DNA of 64,000 bases from Seribacter sp963934295 (GTDB lineage: Bacteria > Verrucomicrobiota > Verrucomicrobiia > Opitutales > Seribacteraceae), in the NCBI GenBank assembly GCA_963934295.1, contig CAWVXY010000008.1, positions 24,256 through 88,255 of the forward strand, written 5' to 3'. The notes under the pieces were generated by a model. The model saw nothing but the letters and a program-made list of their open reading frames with translations, was not told the origin of the DNA and searched no databases. Positions 6,656 to 17,040 of the stretch are shown in pieces. Both the position numbers and the translations under genes were made by a program. The first letter of the stretch is position 1, and each line of letters starts with the position of its first letter.

Positions 6656-9200
6656 TTTCGTTTTGATCGCCACTTAAATCACTTACAGATGTTTTCTCAT
6701 CAGTGTCTTCAACATTTTTAGCTTCCTCATCTACATCATCACCTTCATCTAATTCTATAACCTCAGATACGGCTATTAATTTATCCCTACCAGAAAGATT
6801 GACTAATTTTACGCCTTTTGAGCCACGGTTGGTCTCTCTAATATTATTGACAGGACAACGAACAGCTTGCCCGTTGCTTGTTATCATTAGTATTTCACTT
6901 TCGCTTTCCACGCTTATAGCACCTGTTATACAATCTGTGTTCATCGCGGTGACTCCTTGACCTCCACGTTTCCTAGGCGTTGTTTCTTCTAGCGAATTTT
7001 CATCAATTTTTCCACCATTTGGCAAAAACGCACTAAACCTTGTCCGTATTCCGAGCCCATTCTGTCCAGCGATTAATAAAAGCTTACTATCATCGACAAC
7101 AAGAAAAGTATTAACTTCGTCCTTCTCCTTAAGTCTAATTCCACGAACTCCTCTTGTAACCCTTCCTTGATCCCTCAGTTGATCACAACAAAATCTTAAT
7201 CCTTTTCCTTTTTTTGTTAAAATCAAAATATGATCTTCTGGGTCTGTTTTAATCGCTTTAAGAATTGAATCTCCATCGTCTACATTTATACCAATTATTC
7301 CACCCTTACGATGATTTTTGTATGCACTAATTTTTGTTTTCTTAACGACTCCTTTTTTAGTACATAAAACCAAAGATTGTTCAGATTCAAAAGATTCTAT
7401 AGAAATAAGTGCAGCAACTTTTTCATCTTTTGGCATCTCTAGTAAATTAATAATATTTCTACCTTTTGATGTTCTGCTTCCTTCAGGAATGTCGTAAGCT
7501 TTCCCGACATAAACTCTTCCATTTTGCATGAAAAACATAAGAGTGTCATGTGCATTGCATGTCTGTAAAATTTTAACGGGGTCTTCTTCTTTTTGACCAC
7601 TTCCAATGACACCTTTACCACCTCTATTTTGTGATCTAAATTCTTCTACACCAGTTCTCTTGATAAACCCATTTTTAGTAATTGTTATGACACAACCATC
7701 ATTCGGAATCAGGTCTTCCATGCGGACATCGCCTTCATAGTCAGTGATTAAACACTTTCGCTCATCTGCGTAAATATTTTTAAGGGTTAACAATTCTTCT
7801 TTAATTACATTTAATAAAATATGCTCGTTATCAATAATTTCTTTTAAGTCTTTAATTATGGACATCAATTCTTGGTATTCAGAATCAATCTTTTCTCTTT
7901 CCATCCCGGTGAGTTGGTAAAGTCTTAAATCCAAAATGGCATTAACCTGTCGATCTGAAAGTGTATATTTAGATACTAAATTTTCTTTAGCTTCTTGTCG
8001 ATTTGCAGAAGCTCGAATAATTCGAACAAAATCATCTAAATTATCCTGTGCAATTTTATAACCTTCAAGTATGTGTGCACGATCTTCAGCTTTTCTTAAT
8101 CGAAATTGAGTTCGACGAAGAATTACCTCCCTTCGATGTTCTACATAGCATTCCAAAGCTTCTTTGATGTTCATCTGCTTTGGCCTTCTTTTGTCTAATG
8201 CCAATAAAATTACACCAAAACTGCTTTCAAGTGCAGTAAGTTTAAATAATTTATTAATTGTAACTCTTTCAATTTCTCCCTGTTTCAGTTCAACTACTAT
8301 TCTTGTTGTTTCAGTTGATTCATCCCTCAAATCACTTACTCCATCAAGAATCTTCTCCTTAACTAAGTCAGCAATACGAGTTACTAAAGTGGCTCTATTT
8401 GCATTGTAAGGAATTTCTGAGATTATAATCTGTTGTTTACCATTGGGAAGCTCTTCCGTATGCATTGTTCCACGCATTCGAACAATTCCTCTTCCGGTTT
8501 GCATGTAGGATTTAATTCCTGACCTTCCAGCAATCGTACCTCCTGTCGGAAAATCTGGTCCAGGAAGAACATTCATTATGTCTTCGATAGAGCAATTGGG
8601 TTGATCCACCATAAGGCATACGGCATCGATTAACTCGCCTAAATTGTGAGGAGGTATGTTGGTTGCCATTCCAACAGCAATCCCCGAAGAACCATTCATT
8701 AATAAAGTAGGTAAGGATGATGGCAAAACTGTTGGCTCCGTTGAACTTTCTTTATAATTAGGGGCAAAATCTACTGTATCTTCATCAATATCTTTTAGGA
8801 GTTCTTCCGCAATTTTTGTTAATTTACATTCCGTATATCTGTAAGCTGCAGCTGAATCTCCATCGACTGAACCAAAGTTTCCTTGACCATCAACCAAAGG
8901 ATATCTCATTACCCAAGGTTGAGCCATCCTTACCAAAGTATCGTAAACTGAACTATCTCCATGGGGATGATAGTTCTTTAAAACTTCACCCACAACACCG
9001 GCACATTTATCGTAAGCACGATTATGCAATAACCCTTCCCTTAACATGGCGTACAATACTCTCCGGTGTACTGGCTTAAAACCGTCACGAACATCAGGCA
9101 AAGCACGGCTTACAATCACTGACATCGAATAATCGATGTAAGCTGATTGCATTATATCTGAAATATTTCCAGAAAAATTTGTTGTATTATTATCTGTCAT
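6645..9200 (-). CDS. gyrA: DNA gyrase subunit A
   Basis: The product has 851 residues. It is the DNA cleavage/religation subunit of gyrase, which introduces negative supercoils. The winged-helix/tower core includes the catalytic Tyr122 in AAAYRYTE. The quinolone-resistance region HPHGDSSVYDT (78-88) carries Ser83 and Asp87 as in sensitive E. coli. A GyrA-box-like QNRGGKG lies in the C-terminal beta-pinwheel, supporting gyrase and not topoisomerase IV. The tail after about 810 is strongly acidic (ELDEGDDVDEEA onward), as in other gyrases where it modulates supercoiling. It follows gyrB after 12 bp, so the two form an operon. Confidence 0.98.
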   Translation of the reverse strand: MTDNNTTNFSGNISDIMQSAYIDYSMSVIVSRALPDVRDGFKPVHRRVLYAMLREGLLHNRAYDKCAGVVGEVLKNYHPHGDSSVYDTLVRMAQPWVMRYPLVDGQGNFGSVDGDSAAAYRYTECKLTKIAEELLKDIDEDTVDFAPNYKESSTEPTVLPSSLPTLLMNGSSGIAVGMATNIPPHNLGELIDAVCLMVDQPNCSIEDIMNVLPGPDFPTGGTIAGRSGIKSYMQTGRGIVRMRGTMHTEELPNGKQQIIISEIPYNANRATLVTRIADLVKEKILDGVSDLRDESTETTRIVVELKQGEIERVTINKLFKLTALESSFGVILLALDKRRPKQMNIKEALECYVEHRREVILRRTQFRLRKAEDRAHILEGYKIAQDNLDDFVRIIRASANRQEAKENLVSKYTLSDRQVNAILDLRLYQLTGMEREKIDSEYQELMSIIKDLKEIIDNEHILLNVIKEELLTLKNIYADERKCLITDYEGDVRMEDLIPNDGCVITITKNGFIKRTGVEEFRSQNRGGKGVIGSGQKEEDPVKILQTCNAHDTLMFFMQNGRVYVGKAYDIPEGSRTSKGRNIINLLEMPKDEKVAALISIESFESEQSLVLCTKKGVVKKTKISAYKNHRKGGIIGINVDDGDSILKAIKTDPEDHILILTKKGKGLRFCCDQLRDQGRVTRGVRGIRLKEKDEVNTFLVVDDSKLLLIAGQNGLGIRTRFSAFLPNGGKIDENSLEETTPRKRGGQGVTAMNTDCITGAISVESESEILMITSNGQAVRCPVNNIRETNRGSKGVKLVNLSGRDKLIAVSEVIELDEGDDVDEEAKNVEDTDEKTSVSDLSGDQNEIIE

Positions 9201-9212
9201 TTTAAAAAAAGT

Positions 9213-11711
9213 TTAAGCATCTAAAAATGAAACATTTAAGGCATTATCTTCAATGAAAGCTCTTCGTGGTGGGACTTCTTCTCCCATTAACATTGTAAAG
9301 ATATTATCAGCAGCAATTGCATCTTCTATTTCTACTTTTACTAAGCTTCTTTTATCTGGATCCATTGTTGTCTCAAATAACTGCTTAGGATTCATTTCAC
9401 CCAATCCTTTATATCGCTGAATTTGAAGTCCTTTACGACCTTGTTTTCTTATTATCTCAAGAAAATTTGAAATAGATAAAACATCAAGAGTTTCTTCTTT
9501 TTCTTCAGACCCACTGTTTATTATAATATGAAAGTTTGCTTCCGTATCATTATTGATAAAAAGAGATGCATCTATTCCTACTTCATAACAGTTTTTTAAA
9601 ACTTTTTCTATCTCATTAGATTCATAAATTTCATGAATAGAAATTCGTTGGCTAATTCTTTGCCCATTAGATTCAATTTCTCTAGTCACTGAATCAATTT
9701 CAGTTTCTTCAATATTCTGTGAAAGCATGAAACCCGATTTGGCTTCTATATCCATAAAAAATCTAATTTCTTCATCATTACCGGTTCGAATTCGTGCCAA
9801 AAACCTTGGAAGTTTTTCTGTTTTCTCATCTAGTTGGGCGAGCAACCTCGTCAATGTACAACCATATCGCTGTAAACCTTTCCCTAATGCTTCAATTTTT
9901 AAAAAGTTTTCAATGAGTATTTTAATTTTATCTTCCGGGAATAAAAAATTATCACTTTTCCTTTTAAATTCAATATCTTCACAACCTAAGGATAGTAATA
10001 TCCTACTCATTTCTGCATCATCCTGAATATATTGCTCTGTTTTTCTTCTTTTAATTTTATAAAGGGGTGGGCGGGCTACATAAACATACCCACTTTCTAT
10101 CAACCCTTTCATTTGTCTAAATAAAAATGTTAATAATAAGGTTCTAATATGTGCACCATCTACATCCGCATCGGTCATAATTATAATCTTGTGATAGCGA
10201 GCTTTACTTGAATCAAAAGCTCCTTCTCCTTCATGATCCCCTATACCGGTTCCGACAGCAGTAATTAAACTTCTGATTTCCGTATTGTTAAGAACCTTGT
10301 CTAATCTTGCCTTTTCAACATTTAACAATTTTCCACGAAGAGGCAGAATCGCTTGTGTCAATCTATCCCTTCCTTGCTTTGCAGATCCTCCTGCTGAATC
10401 TCCTTCAACAATATAAAGTTCGCTTTTAGCAGGATCTTTTTCTGAACAATCAGCAAGTTTACCTGGTAATCCCCCTCCTGATAAAGCACCTTTTCTTACG
10501 GTTTCGCGAGCTTTCCTTGCCGCTTCTCTAGCTCGTGCTGCATGAATTACTTTTTGAATCAAGGATTTTGCCATATCTGGATTCATCTCAAAATAATATT
10601 TCATTTTTTCGCCAACAATCTTTTGCACAATTCCATCTACTTCTCGATTTGAAAGCTTCGTTTTAGTTTGCCCCTCAAACCTCGGTTCCGGTACTTTAAC
10701 TGAAACGACTGCGGTTAAACCTTCTCGTACATCATCACCCGTTAATGATAATTCTTTTTCCTTAAGTAAATCGTTTTGCCTGGCATAATTATTAATAACC
10801 CTAGTTAACGCCGTCCGAAAACCGGATAAATGGGTACCCCCTTCAATATTATGTATCGAATTCGCGTAAGCATAAAGTTGGTCAGAGAAGGAATCATTAT
10901 AAATAAGTGCGACATCTAAAATAATAGTACCTTCCCCTGTTTCTGCAGGTGCTTCTCCTGAAAAGGAAATGGGTTCGGGTGTCAAAATATTTTTATTTTG
11001 ATTTAAGTACATTACATATTCACTTATACCTTCCTCAAAAATAAAATTTTCTTCTCGATTGCTTTTGTCTTCTTTGAGGGAAATTTTGACCCCTGGGTTT
11101 AAGAACGCCAACTCTCTTAGTCTTTTAGCTAAAATATCAAATTTAAATTCCCTTACCTCTTTAAAGATTTGATCGTCTGGTAAAAAAGTAACTTTTGTTC
11201 CGGTCGATTTACATGATCCGACAACTTTCATTTTTTGGGTGGTTTTGCCCCTCGAAAACTCCATTTGGTGAATTTTTTCTTCTCGTCTAACCTCAGCAAT
11301 AAACCATTCGGATACAGCATTTACGCATTTTGCGCCAACTCCGTGCAATCCTCCTGAAACTTGATATGCTCCTTTGCCAAACTTACCCCCAGCATGTAAA
11401 TTTGTAAGTACTAGTTCCAGCGCAGGGATATTGTGTTTGGGGTGAATATCAACGGGAATCCCCCGCCCATTATCTTGAATAGAACAAGATCCATCGATGT
11501 GAAGATGGACTAAAATCTCAGAACAATAACCAGCCAATGATTCATCAATTGAATTATCTACGATTTCAAAAACACAGTGATGCAATCCTCTCTCATTTGT
11601 ATCTCCAATATACATATCCGGGCGTTTACGAACACCCTCTAAACCTTCAAGTTTTTGAATTTGTGAAGAATCGTACTTTTCTTCTTTTTTATTATTGTTT
11701 TCTTCTGACAT
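9213..11711 (-). CDS. gyrB: DNA gyrase subunit B
   Basis: The product has 832 residues. It is the ATPase subunit of gyrase. The GHKL ATPase domain has EIVDNSIDESLAGY, DNGRGIPVD and GGLHGVGAKCVNAVS. The transducer contains the QTKTKLSN motif. The TOPRIM domain has EGDSAGGSAKQGRDR and TDADVDGAHIRTLL, and the C-terminus carries QRYKGLGEMNPKQL. An extra segment of roughly 150 residues lies between TOPRIM and QRYKGLGEM, rich in charged residues; a similar insertion occurs in many Gram-negative GyrB proteins. No Shine-Dalgarno is visible. A candidate promoter lies at 11815-11844. Confidence 0.98.
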   Translation of the reverse strand: MSEENNNKKEEKYDSSQIQKLEGLEGVRKRPDMYIGDTNERGLHHCVFEIVDNSIDESLAGYCSEILVHLHIDGSCSIQDNGRGIPVDIHPKHNIPALELVLTNLHAGGKFGKGAYQVSGGLHGVGAKCVNAVSEWFIAEVRREEKIHQMEFSRGKTTQKMKVVGSCKSTGTKVTFLPDDQIFKEVREFKFDILAKRLRELAFLNPGVKISLKEDKSNREENFIFEEGISEYVMYLNQNKNILTPEPISFSGEAPAETGEGTIILDVALIYNDSFSDQLYAYANSIHNIEGGTHLSGFRTALTRVINNYARQNDLLKEKELSLTGDDVREGLTAVVSVKVPEPRFEGQTKTKLSNREVDGIVQKIVGEKMKYYFEMNPDMAKSLIQKVIHAARAREAARKARETVRKGALSGGGLPGKLADCSEKDPAKSELYIVEGDSAGGSAKQGRDRLTQAILPLRGKLLNVEKARLDKVLNNTEIRSLITAVGTGIGDHEGEGAFDSSKARYHKIIIMTDADVDGAHIRTLLLTFLFRQMKGLIESGYVYVARPPLYKIKRRKTEQYIQDDAEMSRILLSLGCEDIEFKRKSDNFLFPEDKIKILIENFLKIEALGKGLQRYGCTLTRLLAQLDEKTEKLPRFLARIRTGNDEEIRFFMDIEAKSGFMLSQNIEETEIDSVTREIESNGQRISQRISIHEIYESNEIEKVLKNCYEVGIDASLFINNDTEANFHIIINSGSEEKEETLDVLSISNFLEIIRKQGRKGLQIQRYKGLGEMNPKQLFETTMDPDKRSLVKVEIEDAIAADNIFTMLMGEEVPPRRAFIEDNALNVSFLDA

Positions 11712-12120
11712 AATTTTTATTTAAAATATTTTCTTTATAACTCTGGGTTTTCTACCATGTTGGGGCTTTAAAAGAGAATTAGAAAGCAATTTGTAGACTG
11801 ATTTTAGACCTAAATTTATACCTTTTTTTCTATCTTTCAGTCAAGGTAGGATTTAAACTTTTTTATGAAAAAAAACCTTACCAATTTTGCAATTCTACAA
11901 ACCACTTAATCCATCGGTTTAGGGTTTCTATTAAACTTTGTATATCAGTACTTTAAGAACAAGAATAAAGTTTTCATGAATTTGAATTCTAGAATATTAT
12001 TATTAAAGAAATATTCTTTTATTCTATGATCAAATTTGCTAATTCACCCCGATTCAAATTTACGACTTATAAAAGTCTTTATTAGGGCTATATATAAAAA
12101 TGTCTATTTATTACTTTTAT
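11712..12120. other. intergenic region between gyrB and the SLC13 transporter
   Basis: This 409-bp AT-rich stretch has no open frame with coding features. It holds the likely gyrB promoter (11815-11844). An inverted repeat, AGAATATT/AATATTCT (11991-12017), has an 11-nt loop and is followed on the plus strand by TTTATT. A weaker one, GACTT/AAGTC, lies near 12064-12077. The latter two may form structure at the end of the SLC13 transcript, but neither is a convincing terminator on the minus strand. Confidence 0.5.
11815..11844 (-). promoter_or_regulatory. probable promoter of gyrB-gyrA
   Basis: On the minus strand TTGACT (11839-11844) is followed after 18 bp by TATAAA (11815-11820), leaving an untranslated leader of roughly 95 nt before the gyrB ATG. 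Both boxes are close to the sigma70 consensus (5/6 each). It is the best candidate in the gap. Confidence 0.6.
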
Positions 12121-13974
12121 CTAAAATTTCAATGGTATAAAGCCCCAAAAAATTGAAACGAGAAGGATAGTGCCTAGGAAATAAATCATGTTAAAATAGA
12201 TTCCTACTTTTACAAAATCCCCAAATTTATAACCTCCAACAGTATATACAAATGTATTAGTTTGATATCCGATAGGAGTGACGAAACTTGCAGATGCTGC
12301 GATACAGGCCGTTAATACATAAGCCCTCGCATTGATTACTGACATTTCCATTAGGTTTGCTACCTCAAGAGCAATTGGTGCCATTATTACGATCGTTGCA
12401 TTATTTGATAATACTTCAGTTAAGAAAGCAGTACACAAGTAAAGAACAATCAAGACGGCTAATGGTTGCCACTCAGGTTCAAACAAACCTAAACCAACGC
12501 CGCCTACGACCGATGCGATTATAGATGAAGCGCCAGTTTCCTGCATTGTTACACCAAGGGCGAGCATACCATAAATTAATATAAGAATATTCCATTCGAT
12601 TGCCCGATAAGCCTCACGGGCTTTCAAGCAACCGGTCAGAAGTAAAACCGATACACCAATAATTGCAGTTATTGAAATTGGTAAAATCCCAAAAGATGCG
12701 ATTCCAATAATTCCTACTAAAACCCCAATGACAATAGGTGCTTTCTTTTTCATGTTTTTCATCGGCATTGTTGCCTGATCTAATAATATTACTTCATCCG
12801 ATTTTCTTAATCGTTCAATGGCATCTTTAGATCCCAAAATAAGAAGGGTATCGGTCGCTTGGAGTCGAACTTTATCAACATCAAAACCAAGATTTTTTCC
12901 ACGACGATGAACCGCTAATATGGTTAAATTAAATCGGGCTCGAAAACTTGCGTCCAAAATACTTTTAGAAATGAGTGAAGAAGATGGACCAACGACGCAT
13001 TCAACCATTACTCCCGTTTTAGAAGAAACTTGTTCAATACCTAGATCATTTTGGTTTAATAGGTTAATTCCTTTAAATTCATTTGTTTCAATTATTCCCT
13101 GAGGTTTACAAGATAAAACTAAACGATCATTAGCTTTTAATTTTTCTTCTGTATTTCTTGCCGATATAGATGTACCTTCTCTAACAATTTCCAACAATCT
13201 CACTCCGGAAAGGCTGCTTATTCCAGAATCTTTGATTTTCTGGCCTAGTAAAGGGGAATTTGTTTGAACGATTGCTTCAGTTAAAAATTCTTTTCTATCC
13301 AAATCTGAAATAATATCAGACAATGCCTCTCTATTAGGCAAAAGTTTTCTCCCAAAGAGAACCAAAAAGCCCAAAGATATAGCAAGCAAAGGAAGTCCGA
13401 TCTTGGAAAGTTCAAACATTCCAATTGGTTCCATATTCTGGTAGGTTGAGGAATTTGTTATAATGCCGCTTGCAAGAATATTTGTGCTCGTGCCCACTAA
13501 AGTACAACAACCTCCAAAAATAGAGGCATATGAAACAGGAATCAGCATTTTTGAGGAAGAAACCCCCATCGTTCGAGAAAGGCTAATCACTACCGGAAGT
13601 AATACCACAACTACTGGAGTATTATTTACAAATGCCGATACAAAGGCGACAAGTGCTAATAAAATTAACATAAATTTTCGATATCCATATTTACAAAACT
13701 TTCCCAAGTAATCCGAAGTTTGCTCGATTAATCTACAACGATTTAATGACGCACTTATAACAAACATTGCTGCGATCGTTAATGGTGCCTCGTTTGAGAA
13801 TACGCTTAGGATTTCGGGGACTGAAGGCCAATTTTCGCTAATTTCTAATCCAGAAAATATTAAAATTACTCCTAATAAAGTAAGGGCTGTTGTATCAACA
13901 CTTACTTTCTCCATCAAAAAAGAAACTAATGTGATAATTAAAAGTCCGAATGCTAATAAAGTTTCCCATTCCAT
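12121..13974 (-). CDS. SLC13/DASS-family transporter with two RCK_C (TrkA-C) domains
   Basis: The product has 617 residues. The N-terminal half (about 1-215) is hydrophobic, with FVNNTPVVVVLLPVVISLS and SYASIFGGCCTLVGTSTNIL matching the first substrate-binding repeat of divalent-anion:Na+ symporters. A cytosolic segment (about 225-400) holds two RCK_C-like domains, each with LL..VREGTSI- or TILAVHRRG-type cores. The C-terminal membrane half has the second repeat, including FLTEVLSNNATIVIMAPIA and ASASFVTPIGYQTNTFVY. Such SLC13 permeases with RCK_C domains transport sulfate, phosphate or dicarboxylates; the substrate cannot be read from sequence. No partner gene is adjacent. Confidence 0.88.
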   Translation of the reverse strand: MEWETLLAFGLLIITLVSFLMEKVSVDTTALTLLGVILIFSGLEISENWPSVPEILSVFSNEAPLTIAAMFVISASLNRCRLIEQTSDYLGKFCKYGYRKFMLILLALVAFVSAFVNNTPVVVVLLPVVISLSRTMGVSSSKMLIPVSYASIFGGCCTLVGTSTNILASGIITNSSTYQNMEPIGMFELSKIGLPLLAISLGFLVLFGRKLLPNREALSDIISDLDRKEFLTEAIVQTNSPLLGQKIKDSGISSLSGVRLLEIVREGTSISARNTEEKLKANDRLVLSCKPQGIIETNEFKGINLLNQNDLGIEQVSSKTGVMVECVVGPSSSLISKSILDASFRARFNLTILAVHRRGKNLGFDVDKVRLQATDTLLILGSKDAIERLRKSDEVILLDQATMPMKNMKKKAPIVIGVLVGIIGIASFGILPISITAIIGVSVLLLTGCLKAREAYRAIEWNILILIYGMLALGVTMQETGASSIIASVVGGVGLGLFEPEWQPLAVLIVLYLCTAFLTEVLSNNATIVIMAPIALEVANLMEMSVINARAYVLTACIAASASFVTPIGYQTNTFVYTVGGYKFGDFVKVGIYFNMIYFLGTILLVSIFWGFIPLKF

Positions 13975-14083
13975 TGGTTAAATAAATAATTTGTTGGCGA
14001 TTCTTAATGCTAATAAGTATGATTGCATAACTGATATATTTTATATCTGAAACTTATTATTTCATTTTAATAACTAGCTATCA

Positions 14084-15067
14084 ATGAATTTCAATCTAAC
14101 TCATCGCCCTAGGCGTTTAAGAAATAATCCTCTTCTTCGAGAATTAGTTAAGGAGAAGCAATTAAATCATACCGATCTTGTCCTACCGGTTTTTGTTACT
14201 GACCAATCAGATACTCCTGAAAAAATTGACTCCATGCCCGAAGTCTTTAGGTGGCCATTGAATCTGCTCACTAATAAAATTAAAGAGTGGCAGGATTTAG
14301 GAATCAATACTTTTGCAATTTTTCCACAAATTCCAGAAGAAAAAAAGAATTCCCAAGGTTCTGAATTTCTTAATTCAAACTCTCTCGCATACCAAATAGC
14401 CAGGCAAATTAAATCCTCCAATACCAATATTACACTAATTGGGGATCTTGCCCTCGACCCTTATACAAATCATGGTCATGATGGAATTCTTGGCAATGAC
14501 GGTCTTGTAGAAAATGATACAACTGTTAAAATACTCTCTCAGGGTGCGGTGTTAGCAGCAGAGGCAGGTTACGATGTAGTAGCACCATCTGATATGATGG
14601 ATGGTAGGATTCGCGCCATTCGTAAAGAATTAGACAATCACAATCTCCTCAATACTGGAATTCTTGCCTACTCAGCTAAGTTTTCCTCAGCGTACTATGG
14701 ACCTTTCCGTGATGCAATTGGCTCGAAACAAAAAGTTCCAATTGATAAGTCAACTTACCAGCTCAACCCATCTAACTTTCGGGAAGCCAAACGAGAACTT
14801 GAGTTAGATTTTGAGGAAGGTGCAGACATTTTAATGGTTAAACCAGCCGAGCCATATTTGGATGTTATAAGCTATGCCAAAAACAATTTTAACATCCCAA
14901 TTGCTGCGTACCAAGTTTCCGGAGAATACTCAAGAATTTGGGGAGCACATTTACAAGGTTGGCTGGATCTTGAATCTTGTGCCCTTGAGTCTTTGTTATC
15001 AATAAAACGAGCTGGGGCTGATTTTATTTTGACTTACTTTGCAGAAAGAATAGCAAAAGTAATCTAA
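14084..15067 (+). CDS. hemB: delta-aminolevulinic acid dehydratase (porphobilinogen synthase)
   Basis: The product has 327 residues. It condenses two 5-aminolevulinate molecules to porphobilinogen in tetrapyrrole synthesis. The N-terminus RPRRLRNNPLLRELV is typical. The two Schiff-base lysines are visible: Lys199 in AYSAKFSSAYYGPFRDA and Lys253 in MVKPAEPYLD. The metal-site loop reads DLALDPYTNHGHDG (121-134) with no cysteines, so it is the Mg-type and not the Zn-type enzyme. The conserved SDMMDGRI (169-176) is present. It is a single plus-strand gene whose 3' end overlaps the convergent acidic protein gene by 4 bp. Confidence 0.97.
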   Translation: MNFNLTHRPRRLRNNPLLRELVKEKQLNHTDLVLPVFVTDQSDTPEKIDSMPEVFRWPLNLLTNKIKEWQDLGINTFAIFPQIPEEKKNSQGSEFLNSNSLAYQIARQIKSSNTNITLIGDLALDPYTNHGHDGILGNDGLVENDTTVKILSQGAVLAAEAGYDVVAPSDMMDGRIRAIRKELDNHNLLNTGILAYSAKFSSAYYGPFRDAIGSKQKVPIDKSTYQLNPSNFREAKRELELDFEEGADILMVKPAEPYLDVISYAKNNFNIPIAAYQVSGEYSRIWGAHLQGWLDLESCALESLLSIKRAGADFILTYFAERIAKVI

Positions 15068-15798
15068 GATTCTTCATCGGGAGCTCCACCCTCATATGGC
15101 GTAGTATCATCCTTTTCTTCTTCTTCGTCCCATTTTAAATCAGAATCTGGAAGCAACTTTTCTTCCTTTTCTGAAACTTCGATTAAATCTTTTTCCAAAT
15201 CGGAATAATCTTCCACTGCGTCCTTCGATTTTTCTGATTCATCTTCCAAATCTTCATCAATGGCAAAACCATCTGGAACAAACTCCAAAATAGAAAATAA
15301 CTCATCGCTGAAATGAGAGCGTTTACCTTCGAGGAAATCATTATTTTGTTTTTCTGCTAAAACCTCCTCCATTTCATCCTGGGTGAATGGTTCTGCAAAT
15401 TCGATTAATTCGTTAAGCATACTAACTCTTTTTTCAGAAACATGATTAAGAAAATCTGCATAAGGCCCCTTTTCCTCGTCTAGCACATCTGGCAATGCAA
15501 ACAACATATCCTCAGCTTTTAGTAACGAGTCTCGAACTCTAACAAGTTTTATCAAACCACCCTCCATTTCTTCATCGATTGCAAATGTAAAAAATGCATC
15601 ATCTACTAATTGGGAATCTAAACCGAATTCCGTCATTGAGTCTAATAATTCATTAATATGAAGAAATTGCTTTGGATCTATAATTCCGAGGTTTTCTGCA
15701 TCCCAATTTTCGTTATCACTTATGGAATCAATCCACCAATTCTTATCATCTCCGATTCGAACTATACACCAATCCAAACTAGGTCCTGTTTTTTTCAT
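15064..15798 (-). CDS. uncharacterised acidic protein
   Basis: I do not recognise this 244-residue protein. It has no signal peptide or membrane segment and is probably cytoplasmic. The first 190 residues look folded, with a W-rich start (LDWCIVRIGDDKNWWIDSI) and helical segments around 45-180. From about 190 the tail is extremely acidic and low in complexity (EDESEKSKDAVEDYSDLEKD and similar), with 12 or more Glu/Asp in short runs, and is probably disordered. It is convergent with hemB, overlapping by 4 bp, and its start faces pyrD at 116 bp. Codon use looks native. An acidic tail of this type could bind a basic partner, but that is inference only. Confidence 0.6.
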   Translation of the reverse strand: MKKTGPSLDWCIVRIGDDKNWWIDSISDNENWDAENLGIIDPKQFLHINELLDSMTEFGLDSQLVDDAFFTFAIDEEMEGGLIKLVRVRDSLLKAEDMLFALPDVLDEEKGPYADFLNHVSEKRVSMLNELIEFAEPFTQDEMEEVLAEKQNNDFLEGKRSHFSDELFSILEFVPDGFAIDEDLEDESEKSKDAVEDYSDLEKDLIEVSEKEEKLLPDSDLKWDEEEEKDDTTPYEGGAPDEES

Positions 15799-15914
15799 TA
15801 GATTTTCTTATGGTCAGTTATTCTTGTAAGACAATCATCTTTTTCAAAAATTTTAAATTTTTCGTTCTTTATCGCTCTCCATCCAATACTTTGTTTTAAT
15901 AAATAATTTATTTT

Positions 15915-16979
15915 GTGAATTCGATTTATAAAAGTTTACTTCGTCCTTTTCTCTTTAATCTGGATGCCGAACATGCACATAATTGTGCAAGTCGAATCCT
16001 TTCGTTAACAGAACACTCAAATTTATCGAGAAGATTAATTCAATTCGTTTCTTCTACAGATTCACCAAAATTAAATTTATTTGGACTCACTTTCCAAAAT
16101 CAAATTGGACTAGCTGCTGGTATGGACAAAAATGCTCAATTCCCAAAAACCTTCTCCTCCTTAGGTTTTGGGCATATTGAAATTGGTACAGTCACCCCTA
16201 AACCACAGATAGGCAATCAAAAGCCGAGGCTTTTTCGTTACCCAAATTATAACGCAATCGTAAACCGTATGGGTTTCAATAATGATGGGGTAGAAAAAAT
16301 TGTGAAAAGAATTGAAAATTTTTACCCAAAAGGAAAAAGAACTTCTCCCCTTGGTATAAATATTGGGAAAGGTAAAAATACTCCGATTGAAAACGCATTA
16401 GAAGATTACATTTTTTGCCTTAATAAATCATTTAATCAAGCAGATTATATTACTGTAAATATTAGTTCTCCCAATACGCCAAACCTTAGAGAATTACATA
16501 AGAGTTCCTTAATTTCACCCCTTTTAAAATCTCTTACATTGGAAAACAAGAATTGTGCAAAAAAATTTAACAAGGATCCCTTACCACTGCTTCTTAAAAT
16601 TTCTCCTGACGAAAACTTCAAAACTTTGGAATTTATTATTTCCAGTGCACAAGAAAATGGATTCTCGGGGGTAATTGCAACTAACACCTCAATTAACCGT
16701 TTCAAGAATAAACATTTTGAATCATTTGAATCGGGTGGTTTGAGCGGAAATCCCTTAGAAGATAAATCTACTGAAATAATAAACTTTATAGCGAAACTTA
16801 CAGATTATAAATTTCCAATTATTGGAGTTGGCGGAATTTCCTCAGTAAATTCTGCTTTGCAAAAAATGGACGCTGGTGCTGTTTTGTTACAATTTTACTC
16901 AGCACTAATTTACCAAGGCCCTTTATTTCCATCAAAATTAGTTAAGGCAATCACCAAGAGAGAAAAGGATTGGACTTGA
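15915..16979 (+). CDS. pyrD: dihydroorotate dehydrogenase, quinone-dependent (class 2)
   Basis: The product has 354 residues. This FMN enzyme oxidises dihydroorotate to orotate in pyrimidine synthesis, passing electrons to quinone. The N-terminal LRPFLFNLDAEHAHN helix is the membrane-associated segment of class 2 enzymes. FMN/active-site motifs are GLAAGMDKNAQ (65-75), IGTVTPKPQ, NRMGFNNDG, VNISSPNTPNLR (181-192, containing the catalytic Ser) and GVGGISS. The start is a GTG; it is preferred because class 2 homology begins immediately, and no upstream ATG fits. pyrB and a degenerate pyrC lie about 4 kb away but in another operon. Confidence 0.95.
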   Translation: MNSIYKSLLRPFLFNLDAEHAHNCASRILSLTEHSNLSRRLIQFVSSTDSPKLNLFGLTFQNQIGLAAGMDKNAQFPKTFSSLGFGHIEIGTVTPKPQIGNQKPRLFRYPNYNAIVNRMGFNNDGVEKIVKRIENFYPKGKRTSPLGINIGKGKNTPIENALEDYIFCLNKSFNQADYITVNISSPNTPNLRELHKSSLISPLLKSLTLENKNCAKKFNKDPLPLLLKISPDENFKTLEFIISSAQENGFSGVIATNTSINRFKNKHFESFESGGLSGNPLEDKSTEIINFIAKLTDYKFPIIGVGGISSVNSALQKMDAGAVLLQFYSALIYQGPLFPSKLVKAITKREKDWT

Positions 16980-17040
16980 TTTTCTTATTTTCCAACTAAT
17001 GATACAATCATTCCAAAGCATTTAAAATGTTTCTATTAAA